The notes under the pieces: model-generated
Told to the model about the DNA's origin: nothing
The model's database searches: none
Seen by the model: only the letters and a program-made list of their open reading frames with translations
Shown here: in pieces, positions 43,627 to 52,704 of the stretch
Numbering within the stretch: the first letter of the stretch is position 1
How the letters are laid out: the number at the start of each line of letters is the position of its first letter
Position numbers and translations under genes: made by a program
Source of the DNA: Imperialibacter sp. EC-SDR9
GTDB lineage: Bacteria; Bacteroidota; Bacteroidia; Cytophagales; Cyclobacteriaceae
Length of the DNA stretch: 64,000 nt
Reading direction: 5' to 3'
NCBI RefSeq assembly: GCF_902498805.1
Contig: NZ_LR701581.1
Coordinates: 152,338-216,337 of the forward strand

Positions 43627-46600
43627 ATGACTATGAAACGAAACTTAAGATATTATTTACTGCTGGCGTGCACTGTTCTCCTTTACGAGGGAGCACAGGC
43701 CCAGCTGGTGCAGACGAGCCAAACAACGTCGAATGGCGGTGGCAGTTCAACTGGCACCAATATCCAGCATTTTGGGGTAGCAGGCCAGTCTGTAGCGGGT
43801 GGTGCTTCAGGTGGCAACTATCAAATGAATATTGGCTTTATTCATACCATTATCAATGACGCTTTTCCCCAGGCACCATCCGACTTTCTGGTATTGCCTT
43901 TGAGTGAGACGTCACTTTACATTAGCTGGATTGACAACGCAAGCAATGAAACTCACTATGCGCTGGAAAGATCAACTTCGGATGATTTCACGACTGATTT
44001 AGTAGGCATTCCTGTCGGTGCCAATGGCACTGAATACACTAATACTGGCCTCACTCCAGACACCTACTACTTTTACAGGCTGAAAGCTGTGGGAGCCAGT
44101 GAGGAGTCTGATTATGTGTATGATGGAACTTCCACTTTCTCCGGGACGCTTGATAATCGATGGGCCTGGGCAAGCAGCCTTTATTCGCCCTCTTACGGCC
44201 GAACCGTTGCCAACGACAACAATGGCAATACCTTCGTGGGTGGCCGGGTAGAGGCCGACCTGTACGTTGGTGCCGAAAGCTGGGTGGTAGCAGGAGGCAG
44301 CGATGGCTTTGTCATCAAATATGATGCGGACGGAAATATCGTGTGGGGCCGACAACTATTGTCCACTGGTAATGCATCGGTGGAGGAGGTAAAGGTTGAT
44401 GCTAATGGCGTGTTGTACGTCAGTGGTTATTTTAGCGGAGCGCTTACCATTCCCAACGGTCCAACCTTCAACGCTCTGGGTAGCAATGACGGATTCTTGC
44501 TGAAAATGGATGCCGATGGGCAGTTGATCTGGGCGAAAGCTTTGGGAGGCTCGCTCGACGACCTCATCACCTCACATGCTTTTGATGGTAGCGGAAATAT
44601 CCACCTTCTATACAGTTCAGCTAGCACAAACGGTACTTTTGGAGGTAGCGCTCTCAATGCTGGCCTTCATCTGGTGACAATATCACCCAATGGAAATTTT
44701 GTGCGTACCAAACCCGTGTCAGCAGATGCTGGCGTTACGGGCAACGACCTCGCCGTGGACGCACAGGGGAATGTGTACGTGGTCGGTAGCTTCTCAGCAT
44801 CGCCCACAATTGGTGGCACATCATTGTCATCGACCGGACTAAGCGACATCTTCTATTCAAAATTCAATAATTCCGGGGATCCACTATGGGTCAAACACGC
44901 ATCGACAGATCAGGCTGATCAGGCATACGCCGTAGCCACGAGCGGCAGCAGTGTATATGTCGGTGGCTTCTTCGATGGTGCAAGTTTATCTGTGCCTTCC
45001 GGGGCGGCTTCCAGCTCAGGAGGCCGGGAAGGGTTCCTTCTGGCGGTAGCATCGGTTGATGGTGCCACTCAGTGGGTGCGTTCAATGGGCGGTGCAGGAA
45101 GCGATGGCGTTTTGGCCATGGCGACAGGCAGCTCCGGGCAGATCGTCGTCAGTGGTTTTATGGGGATTGATCAAATGTTATTCCCACCGTCGGCTGAGAC
45201 TTTGAGTAACGGTTTTGGATTCTTTGCTCACTACGATGCCTCTGGAGCAGTCCTTCGGGTAGACAAGGTGGAAGGTAAGTCTAATTATCTGGTGTCGAAT
45301 CGTGCTGTTTCAGTTTTTGAGAACAACCTCTACGCCACCGGCCGCTTTTTGGGAGCTGCTGAGTTTGGCCAGCTTAGCACGTTGCAGGCTGGCACGGGAA
45401 CATCGATGTTTGTTGGCAAATACAAGTATCAGGAAATATGTGATACGCCCGTATCGTTCACTGTTTCGAATGTTACTTCCACCACAGCTGACTTAAGCTG
45501 GAATATAGCTCAGTACCCTGCCGGAGATGCGCTCACTTATAAAATCCGTTACAAACCACTGGGTACGCTCACATGGGAAGAGGTAATTCAAGGGGGAACC
45601 TCCCTTCAACTTACTGCTCTTGAGCCTGGTGTGCAGTACCTTGTTCAAGTGAACATGACATGTACTGGGTCTGAGGTGCTGACGTCGGCTTATACGGATG
45701 TGGAATCGTTCACCACATTGGGTACACCTGCTTGTGAAGTGCCTGTGATAGCGAGCGATGTGAGCATCAGTGATACTGAGCAGGACATTACATGGAATAA
45801 TACGGGGGCTGTGACCTACGATGTTCGTTACAGGCTAAAAGGAACTACTATCTGGACAACCACTACAGGGCTTGTTTCTGCGAGTGCGAGTCTCACTGGC
45901 CTGCAGGCTGGTATGGCGTATCAGATACAGGTAAGAGGAGTTTGTGCGGCTGTTCAGACCCTGTATTCATCCGTATATGAGTTTACTACTTCGGGAGCTG
46001 TAAGTTGCCCGGTGCCAGCGGGCATGTCGGTTTCGGGCATAACTGCTTCGTCTGCTACAGTTTCCTGGACAGACCAATCGGCTGAGTCATACGAAATCAG
46101 GTACAAGCCCAATGGTACAGCTATTTGGACGACAGCTACAGCAGTTACGGCGAGCATCGATTTGACCGACCTGGAGCCCGGCACTGCCTATGTGTACATG
46201 CTCAAGGCTGTCTGCAATTCGAGTTCGGGGCTGAGTTCAGTCTACACAACTGTCAATCAGTTTACTACCACGGGTGCACCAAGTTGTGTGACCCCGGTTG
46301 GGTTGAGTGCTACAGTGACTACCAATACCGCAGACTTGAGCTGGACTGCCAGCACAGGAGCAGTAGCTTACGATATTCGTTACCGTGTGCAGGGCACTAC
46401 GGTTTGGAGCTATTTACAGAGTCCAACAAACAGTAAGCAATTGACAGGGCTTAGTGGAGGTACTTCCTACCAGGTGCAGGCCAGATCGGTTTGTACCCTT
46501 GATGGTACGTTTGTGTCTGTTTATTCGACCACCTACATCTTCACCACACAGGGTGCGGCTGCATGTACCACTCCTGGGGGTTTGGCAGCTACCCCAGGCA

Positions 46601-48570
46601 CAGCCGATGCGAGTTTGACGTGGGCGGCTCAGGGAGGCGCTTTCAGCTATCAGGTACGCTACAGGTTGGAGGGAACTAACACATGGAGCTATCAAACCAC
46701 CGCAACTAATTCCTTGAACATCAGTTCACTGGTGAGTGGAATGCCCTATATGTGGACCGTAAGAACCATTTGTAATGCGGAGGGTACCCTTGCTTCGCCT
46801 TTTGCTTCCACAGCGTTTTTTGAAACGACTGGCGTTGTTTCATGTGAAGTGCCGACCAGCCTGTCAGTATCAGCTATAACCGATCAGACGGCCAGCCTGA
46901 CCTGGAGCGATGTCGGTGCGACATCCTACCAAATTCGCTACCGAATCGCCGGAACACCCATATGGACGATGGTTCCGATTGTCAGTCCTTCCTACGTCCT
47001 CACCGGCCTTGAGTCAGGCATGCCTTATCAGGTGCAGGTCAAGGCAATTTGTGCCGTAGATGGAAGTATTCAGAGTCTGTTTAGCTCATTGGTTTCATTC
47101 GAAACCTCTGGGACCGTTAGCTGTGAAATTCCTGTTAACCTTGCTGCTTCCAATATTACGTCCAGCTCAGCCACGGTTTCATGGACCACTGTGGCAGAAG
47201 CAGCCAGTGGCTACGGGTTGAGGTATCGGGTGAAAGGAACCAGTTTGTGGACGCTCGTTACAACCGCAACAAATAGTTACAATCTCACAGGGCTCGAGCC
47301 AGGCATGCCTTATCAGTTCTCTGTGAAATCAAACTGTAGCACCAACCCTGTGCTGTCGTCGGTATACTCTGTGCCGGCAGAGTTCACCACCGATGGCTTA
47401 CCAAGTTGCGATGTACCGTCCGGTTTTAACGTTAGCGCTGCTGATACAGATGCAGAGATAACCTGGGCTAACCTTGGTTCCTTGAGTTATGATGTCCGGT
47501 TCAGAGTGAGCGGGTCTACCATCTGGACAAACCTGAATGTTGGCACGAACGCTATCAGCCTTGGGTCGCTTCAAACCGGCACCAATTATCAATTTCAGGT
47601 GCGTTCTGTTTGTGCAGCCAATGGCTCACTGAAATCGTTGTACTCGGGTGTGGAATTTTTCACCACCACCGGCACAGTGTCATGTGAATCGCCAACTGGC
47701 GTCGCAGCGTCGGCCATCACCGACACGGGCGCTCAGGTTACCTGGACTGTTGCTGCGGGTGTAGATCAATATGACGTTCGTTATCGAGTAAAAGGTACTA
47801 CCATTTGGACACAGGTGCTTGCAGGTACCGCTTCGGTAAGCCTGTCTGGCTTGTCGTCGGGTATGCCATACCAGGTAAGGGTGAGAACACTTTGTGCTCC
47901 GGATAACAGCCTGGTGTCCCCGTATTCTTCCATAATGGAGTTTAGTACTACTGGTGCCACGGCATGTGCGGTTCCAACCGGTTTAACAGTTGGCATCACC
48001 GAGCAGACCACCGCCGATTTGTCGTGGGAGGCCGCCAGCGGTGCCCTGAGTTATGAAGTTTTGTACCGCAAGCAGGGCGACATTATCTGGACGGCGGCAA
48101 CTTCAGCCACTGCATCGATAAGCCTGTCAGGACTGACTTCGCTGGCCACCTACCAGTGGAAAGTGCGTACAATTTGCTCAGGTGATAATTCGTTGCGCAG
48201 CCAGTTCTCGTCAGTGTCTACTTTCCAAACCATTGCCGAACCAGGTGCCAGGGTAGCTGAAGAAGATGATACTGAGATAGCCATGGGACTTGAAGAAGTT
48301 CTTGCAGCTATTGAATTGGTGATTTATCCAAACCCATCACCTGATCAGGTGTTTTTCCGGCTTATACCACCGCAAAGTGACTACTTCTCTTTGTCGGTGT
48401 TTAACCTTGCCGGGCAGGAGGTACAACACCTGTTTGACGGGTGGCTCGAAGGAGAAGAGCAGGCTGAGTTCGTCTGGCAGGGGAGGGATCGACCTTCTGG
48501 CATCTATGTCTTTAAGCTTTCGAATGGCAAAGGACTGGAAATTAGCAGGAGAATCATTCTGACCCACTAA
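43627..48570 (+). CDS. Type IX-secreted beta-propeller and fibronectin type III protein
   Basis: A 1647-residue protein with signal peptide (MKRNLRYYLLLACTVLLYEGAQAQ, from Met3). Domains in order: an N-terminal Gly/Ser segment, one fibronectin type III-like domain (about 84-150), SBBP-type beta-propeller repeats (about 170-600: GNTFVGGRV, DGFVIKYDADGNIVWGR, DGFLLKMDADGQLIWAK), ten further Fn3 repeats of about 90 residues, and a C-terminal type IX sorting domain (IYPNPSPDQVFFRL ... RPSGIYVFKLSNG). No enzyme domain is seen; a cell-surface adhesin or filament is most likely. It lies 47 bases after the S74 gene and 22 before the next. Confidence 0.88.
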   Translation: MTMKRNLRYYLLLACTVLLYEGAQAQLVQTSQTTSNGGGSSTGTNIQHFGVAGQSVAGGASGGNYQMNIGFIHTIINDAFPQAPSDFLVLPLSETSLYISWIDNASNETHYALERSTSDDFTTDLVGIPVGANGTEYTNTGLTPDTYYFYRLKAVGASEESDYVYDGTSTFSGTLDNRWAWASSLYSPSYGRTVANDNNGNTFVGGRVEADLYVGAESWVVAGGSDGFVIKYDADGNIVWGRQLLSTGNASVEEVKVDANGVLYVSGYFSGALTIPNGPTFNALGSNDGFLLKMDADGQLIWAKALGGSLDDLITSHAFDGSGNIHLLYSSASTNGTFGGSALNAGLHLVTISPNGNFVRTKPVSADAGVTGNDLAVDAQGNVYVVGSFSASPTIGGTSLSSTGLSDIFYSKFNNSGDPLWVKHASTDQADQAYAVATSGSSVYVGGFFDGASLSVPSGAASSSGGREGFLLAVASVDGATQWVRSMGGAGSDGVLAMATGSSGQIVVSGFMGIDQMLFPPSAETLSNGFGFFAHYDASGAVLRVDKVEGKSNYLVSNRAVSVFENNLYATGRFLGAAEFGQLSTLQAGTGTSMFVGKYKYQEICDTPVSFTVSNVTSTTADLSWNIAQYPAGDALTYKIRYKPLGTLTWEEVIQGGTSLQLTALEPGVQYLVQVNMTCTGSEVLTSAYTDVESFTTLGTPACEVPVIASDVSISDTEQDITWNNTGAVTYDVRYRLKGTTIWTTTTGLVSASASLTGLQAGMAYQIQVRGVCAAVQTLYSSVYEFTTSGAVSCPVPAGMSVSGITASSATVSWTDQSAESYEIRYKPNGTAIWTTATAVTASIDLTDLEPGTAYVYMLKAVCNSSSGLSSVYTTVNQFTTTGAPSCVTPVGLSATVTTNTADLSWTASTGAVAYDIRYRVQGTTVWSYLQSPTNSKQLTGLSGGTSYQVQARSVCTLDGTFVSVYSTTYIFTTQGAAACTTPGGLAATPGTADASLTWAAQGGAFSYQVRYRLEGTNTWSYQTTATNSLNISSLVSGMPYMWTVRTICNAEGTLASPFASTAFFETTGVVSCEVPTSLSVSAITDQTASLTWSDVGATSYQIRYRIAGTPIWTMVPIVSPSYVLTGLESGMPYQVQVKAICAVDGSIQSLFSSLVSFETSGTVSCEIPVNLAASNITSSSATVSWTTVAEAASGYGLRYRVKGTSLWTLVTTATNSYNLTGLEPGMPYQFSVKSNCSTNPVLSSVYSVPAEFTTDGLPSCDVPSGFNVSAADTDAEITWANLGSLSYDVRFRVSGSTIWTNLNVGTNAISLGSLQTGTNYQFQVRSVCAANGSLKSLYSGVEFFTTTGTVSCESPTGVAASAITDTGAQVTWTVAAGVDQYDVRYRVKGTTIWTQVLAGTASVSLSGLSSGMPYQVRVRTLCAPDNSLVSPYSSIMEFSTTGATACAVPTGLTVGITEQTTADLSWEAASGALSYEVLYRKQGDIIWTAATSATASISLSGLTSLATYQWKVRTICSGDNSLRSQFSSVSTFQTIAEPGARVAEEDDTEIAMGLEEVLAAIELVIYPNPSPDQVFFRLIPPQSDYFSLSVFNLAGQEVQHLFDGWLEGEEQAEFVWQGRDRPSGIYVFKLSNGKGLEISRRIILTH
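45442..48240 (+). repeat. Ten tandem fibronectin type III repeats
   Basis: Each unit begins with a Cys-x-x-Pro motif (CDTP, CEVP, CPVP, CVTP, CTTP, CEVP, CEIP, CDVP, CESP, CAVP) and contains YDVRYRxKGTxxWT, SGLxxGMPYQxQVR and a second Cys near VC/IC. The two Cys per unit could form a disulfide, suiting an extracellular protein. Confidence 0.85.
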
Positions 48571-48592
48571 TCTAACCCAAACTACTACTACG

Positions 48593-51292
48593 ATGAGTTC
48601 GATATACAAACCAACGATATGGAGTACTCTTGCCTTTTTGCTGCTGCTGGCTCCCTTTTTGGCTACTTCCGCAGGCAATGAGATTACCCTGGAAAGTTAT
48701 GTAACCACCGACACTGATGGGGATGGGCTGACGGATGATGATGAGATCAATATATACAACACTGATCCTGAACTTGCCGACACCGATGACGATGGGTTGA
48801 ATGACGGAGATGAGGTAAATCTTTACGGCTCTGACCCAACTTTGAAGGACACAGATGATGATGGGCTGGAAGATGGCGAGGAAATAAATACCTACGGTTC
48901 TGATCCTACTCTATCAGATTCCGACGGCGATGGCCTGAATGATTTTGAGGAGGTGAACACTTATGGTACCGACCCGACACTTTCAGATTCTGACGATGAC
49001 GGCCTCAGTGATTATGACGAAATCAATTCCTATGGCAGTGACCCTACCCTCAAAGACTCCGATGATGACGGTCTTGAAGATGGCGATGAAGTGAACGTGT
49101 ATGGTTCCGACCCGACGCTGAAGGATTCTGACGATGACGGTCTGGAGGATGGCGATGAAGTAAATACATATGGCAGTGACCCGACGCTTACCGATTCAGA
49201 TGGAGACGAAATTAGTGACTATGACGAAGTCATTACATACGGTACTGATCCCACGCTTTCGGATAGCGATAATGATGGGTTAAATGATTATGAGGAACTA
49301 ATCACTTATAGCACCGATCCTTTGCTATCCGATACCGATGGTGATGGCCTCAGCGACGGTGATGAAGTGAATGTTTATGGTACTGACCCACTGGTGAAGG
49401 ATACTGATGAGGACAGCCTCGAGGATGGAGAAGAAGTGAACGATTATGAGTCCGATCCGAACCTGGCCGACACCGACGACGATGGCTGCGACGACGGACA
49501 GGAAGTGGCGCAGAACAGCAATATTCTGGTTGCTGACTCAGATGTGGATGGTGATGGCTACAAGAAGTGCGACGGAGATTGTGACGACAACGACGGCACT
49601 ATCAATCCGGCTACAGTTTGGTATGCCGATGCGGACGGTGACGGATATGGCACAGATACAGACACAAAAACGCAGTGTACGCAGCCCACCGGTTATGTTC
49701 GGGTAAGTGGCGACTGTAACGATAATGATGCAAACATTAAACCGACAACCATTTGGTACCAGGACAGCGACGGTGACGGCTACGGCAACTCCGCCGTTAG
49801 TCTTACACAATGTGCTGCTCCTGCCGGGTATGTGGCGAACGCTGACGACTGTGACGATACCAAAGAAACTATTAAACCAACAACTGTTTGGTATGCCGAT
49901 GCCGACGGGGATGGCTATGGAGACGAAGGTGTGACGAAAACCCAATGTACTCAGCCAGCTGGATACATCATAACAGCAGGTGATTGCGACGACAGCCAGG
50001 AAGCTATCAATCCGACGACTGTATGGTACGCTGATGCCGATGGTGATGGGTTCGGATTGGAAACCGATAAAAAGACACAGTGCACAAAACCTGAGGGATA
50101 TGTGCTCGTGACAGGCGATTGTGACGACGCCAAGGCGGATGTTAATCCCAATACACTGTGGTACAAAGATGCCGATGGAGATGGATTTGGTGATGCGGCC
50201 ACCACGTCAAAATCATGTAGCAAGCCGGAGGGGTTTGTGGCCGACGCCACAGACTGCAACGACACTGACAAGGACGTTTACCCCAGCGCTCCCGCTTTGC
50301 CTGATGGCAAAGACAACAACTGCGACGGATCAATTGATAAGTTATCCCAAACGATTACAATTGCTGCGATAGATAATAAGACATTTGGCGATGCTGTTTT
50401 CGAAGTAACCGCCACATCCAGTGCCGGACTGGCCGTAGCGCTTACTGTAACGGGGCCTGCTACTATTTCCGGAAATGTGGTGACTATCACGGGGGCTGGC
50501 GAGCTCGTCATAGACGCAGTACAGGCGGGGAATGATGGCTACACCGCAGCGGATGCGTCGGTCACTATACAAGTGGCAAAGGCCAGCCAAACGATTAGCT
50601 TTACAGCGCTGCAAGATGTGAACCTGGAGGGGGGCACCCTTACCCTTGAGGCTTCGTCGTCCAGTGGGTTGCCAATCACTTTTTCTGTCGAAGGTGACGC
50701 AAGCCTTGAAGGTAATACCGTAACCCTGCTGGGTGCCGGTCCACTAACAATTTCGGCCAGCCAGCCTGGCAATGGCAATTACAACGCCGCCACCGCTGCT
50801 ACCCAGTCGATTTGTGTTAACCCTGCCTTGCCAGTGATTACTGTCGCTTCTAAAGGAAAAAGCTTATCAACCGCTTTGGTAACCGGCGCTATTTACACCT
50901 GGTTCAGAGATGGACAGGAATTGCCTACCGAAGGAAATAACCTTCCCAATCAGGAGAGTGGCGTATTTAAAGTGATGGTGGATGTGGGTGGATGTACCAG
51001 TACCTCGGCGGAAGTGAATGTGACGATAACGGGTATTAACCAGGCTTATCTCAGCAATATCATCGTTTATCCTAACCCTGCGACAGAACGGATTTCGCTG
51101 AAGTCACTGGACGAAGTATTCAGTTCGGTAAAAACGGTGCAAATATCGAATGTCTCAGGAAGCTTGGTGAAGGAACTGGAGCTGAGAGTTGATGAGAATT
51201 CGATTGAATTAGCTGACTTACCGGCTGGCGTTTACTATTTGCGGGTGTTCGACAGCAAGGTTCGAAAAGACTTTAGGTTCATTAAACAATAG
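48593..51292 (+). CDS. Type IX-secreted protein with thrombospondin-3 and MopE-like calcium-binding repeats
   Basis: An 899-residue exported protein. Signal peptide at 1-27. Residues about 40-315 are twelve 23-residue thrombospondin type 3-like units (DSDDDGLEDGDEVNVYGSDP), each an Asp-rich Ca-binding loop. Residues about 316-580 are six 40-residue MopE-like repeats (WYADADGDGYG ... CTQPTGYV ... GDCDDND), also metal-binding. Two MBG-like beta domains (about 585-745, both starting SQTI-), an Ig-like region and a type IX sorting tail (IIVYPNPATERISLK ... LPAGVYYLRVFDSK) follow. Calcium would stiffen the stalk and the protein probably stays at the surface. Last gene of the three-gene operon. Confidence 0.9.
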   Translation: MSSIYKPTIWSTLAFLLLLAPFLATSAGNEITLESYVTTDTDGDGLTDDDEINIYNTDPELADTDDDGLNDGDEVNLYGSDPTLKDTDDDGLEDGEEINTYGSDPTLSDSDGDGLNDFEEVNTYGTDPTLSDSDDDGLSDYDEINSYGSDPTLKDSDDDGLEDGDEVNVYGSDPTLKDSDDDGLEDGDEVNTYGSDPTLTDSDGDEISDYDEVITYGTDPTLSDSDNDGLNDYEELITYSTDPLLSDTDGDGLSDGDEVNVYGTDPLVKDTDEDSLEDGEEVNDYESDPNLADTDDDGCDDGQEVAQNSNILVADSDVDGDGYKKCDGDCDDNDGTINPATVWYADADGDGYGTDTDTKTQCTQPTGYVRVSGDCNDNDANIKPTTIWYQDSDGDGYGNSAVSLTQCAAPAGYVANADDCDDTKETIKPTTVWYADADGDGYGDEGVTKTQCTQPAGYIITAGDCDDSQEAINPTTVWYADADGDGFGLETDKKTQCTKPEGYVLVTGDCDDAKADVNPNTLWYKDADGDGFGDAATTSKSCSKPEGFVADATDCNDTDKDVYPSAPALPDGKDNNCDGSIDKLSQTITIAAIDNKTFGDAVFEVTATSSAGLAVALTVTGPATISGNVVTITGAGELVIDAVQAGNDGYTAADASVTIQVAKASQTISFTALQDVNLEGGTLTLEASSSSGLPITFSVEGDASLEGNTVTLLGAGPLTISASQPGNGNYNAATAATQSICVNPALPVITVASKGKSLSTALVTGAIYTWFRDGQELPTEGNNLPNQESGVFKVMVDVGGCTSTSAEVNVTITGINQAYLSNIIVYPNPATERISLKSLDEVFSSVKTVQISNVSGSLVKELELRVDENSIELADLPAGVYYLRVFDSKVRKDFRFIKQ
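48710..49535 (+). repeat. Twelve 69-bp (23-residue) thrombospondin type 3-like repeats
   Basis: The units keep the order D-[TS]-D-x-D-G-L-x-D-x-[DE]-E ... Y-x-[ST]-D-P. Units 6 and 7 are nearly identical, indicating recent expansion; the twelfth is degenerate and loses the YGSDP end. Confidence 0.9.
49538..50340 (+). repeat. MopE-like cysteine/aspartate repeats
   Basis: Six units of about 40 residues carry a DGDGY/F Ca-type loop, one Cys before the QPxGY turn and one in the GDCDD motif. In the family this pattern is called a putative metal-binding motif. Confidence 0.85.
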
Positions 51293-51309
51293 ATTTCTGC
51301 AACAACGCA

Positions 51310-51334
51310 AAGGCCCGGGTTCGGGCCTTTTTTT
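51310..51334 (+). terminator. Rho-independent terminator at the convergence of the exported-protein and ilv operons
   Basis: AAGGCCCG and CGGGCCTT form an 8-bp stem with a GGTT loop, followed by five more T. On the minus strand the opposite flank is less A/T-rich, so it mainly ends the plus-strand operon. Confidence 0.88.
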
Positions 51335-51363
51335 GGCTCTGGCATACGCCAAAATGCCCCCAA

Positions 51364-52626
51364 TCAAACCAGCATCCCAAACAGCTCGGGCTTGTTGTTG
51401 AGCAGCTGGTAGTTGATGTTATAGGCCTTCATTCTATCGAGCAGGCTTTGGAAGTCGTTCCGATCTTTTAGCTCTATTCCGATCATGGCCGGGCCGTTTT
51501 CACGGGCTGTCTTTTTGGTGTACTCGAAAAGTATGATGTCATCATTCGGCCCCAACACATTGACAAGAAACTCTTTAAGAGCTCCAGCTCTCTGTGGGAA
51601 TTTAACGATAAAATAGTGCCTCAAGCCTTCGTACAGCATTGACCGTTCTTTGATCTCTGCCATTCGGATGATATCGTTGTTGCCGCCGCTGACTATGGCA
51701 ACGACGGTTTTCCCTTTGATTTGATCAGCTACCATGTCAAGCGCCGCCGTGGTTAATGCGCCGGCTGGTTCTACAATGATGCCTTCGTTGTTGTAAAGCT
51801 CCAGCAGGGTGGTACAAACTTTGCCTTCCGGTACCAGCACCACCTCACTTAACACCTCTTTGCAAATCTCCAGATTGCGCTTACCCACGCTTTGCACAGC
51901 GGCGCCATCCACAAACTTGTCTATACTTTCCAGTGTCACTACATGTCCTGCTTCCAGTGACTTCTTCATGGCTGGTGCTCCCAGTGGCTCTGCACCAATA
52001 ATTTTTGTCTTTGGGCTCAATGCCTTGAAATAGCTTCCCACACCGGCGGAAAGTCCGCCGCCGCCAATGGGAACAAGCAGGTAGTCGATGGGTTCGGAAA
52101 TTTCGTCCAGTATTTCCACCGCCACTGTGCCCTGGCCTTCTATTACTTTTTCGTCATCAAAGGGAGGAACAAAGGTGCCGCCAGCGGCTTCACAGTCTTT
52201 AACGGCCTGGGAGTTGGCGTCGTCAAACGTGTCGCCGATCAAAATTACTTCAACGAACTCTTTTCCGAACATCCGCACCCTGTCGATCTTCTGACTGGTC
52301 GTGGGTGTGGGCATGTAAATCTTGCCGTGAATCTTTTGATGGAAGCATGCATAGGCTACGCCCTGAGCATGATTGCCTGCGCTGGCACAGAAGATGCCGT
52401 TGGCTCTTTGCTGATCCGACAGCGAAGCAATTTTGTTAAAGGCGCCTCTAATCTTATAAGAACGAACGATGTTAAGGTCTTCCCGCTTCAGGTAGATCCT
52501 GGCACCATGTTTTTCAGAAAGCTGCTGATTGAATTGCAGCGGGGTGGGGGGCACAACGTCTTTGAGCGTGATTTTGGCCTGTAGGATTTTATCTACAGCA
52601 ACGAGAGGAGATTGCATGGAAGACAT
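51364..52626 (-). CDS. ilvA: Threonine ammonia-lyase (threonine deaminase), short form
   Basis: A 420-residue PLP enzyme making 2-oxobutanoate, the first step specific to isoleucine. PLP Lys is in NIVRSYKIRGAFNK; CASAGNHAQGVAYAC and the PIGGGGLSAGVGSY phosphate loop are intact. One C-terminal ACT-like domain (about 335-420, RAGALKEFLVNVLGPNDDI) replaces the usual two of long enzymes, marking the short form with Ile/Val control by one regulatory unit. Start at ATG 52626 is preferred to a TTG at 52647 or ATG at 52617. Last gene of the ilv operon. Confidence 0.94.
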   Translation of the reverse strand: MSSMQSPLVAVDKILQAKITLKDVVPPTPLQFNQQLSEKHGARIYLKREDLNIVRSYKIRGAFNKIASLSDQQRANGIFCASAGNHAQGVAYACFHQKIHGKIYMPTPTTSQKIDRVRMFGKEFVEVILIGDTFDDANSQAVKDCEAAGGTFVPPFDDEKVIEGQGTVAVEILDEISEPIDYLLVPIGGGGLSAGVGSYFKALSPKTKIIGAEPLGAPAMKKSLEAGHVVTLESIDKFVDGAAVQSVGKRNLEICKEVLSEVVLVPEGKVCTTLLELYNNEGIIVEPAGALTTAALDMVADQIKGKTVVAIVSGGNNDIIRMAEIKERSMLYEGLRHYFIVKFPQRAGALKEFLVNVLGPNDDIILFEYTKKTARENGPAMIGIELKDRNDFQSLLDRMKAYNINYQLLNNKPELFGMLV

Positions 52627-52646
52627 TGGCGGAGATAAATGTATCA

Positions 52647-52704
52647 AGTAATCGGTAATCAGTAATCGGTGTCACCTGATTACTGATTACCATTTACTAT
52701 TTAC
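52647..52704. repeat. Inverted heptamer cluster forming a hairpin between ilvC and ilvA
   Basis: Three 7-base units (AGTAATC, GGTAATC, AGTAATC; 52647-52667) face two copies of TGATTAC (52677-52690) and two variants (CATTTAC, TATTTAC) across GGTGTCACC. The arms 52654-52667 and 52678-52691 are a perfect 14-bp inverted repeat. The cluster runs into the ilvC stop codon. No T tract follows, so it is not an intrinsic terminator; RNA processing or stabilisation of the upstream message is possible. Confidence 0.75.

Noticed and set aside
52647..52704. Intrinsic terminator between ilvC and ilvA
   Set aside because: The hairpin is strong but no T tract follows on the minus strand, and ilvA clearly belongs to the pathway operon.
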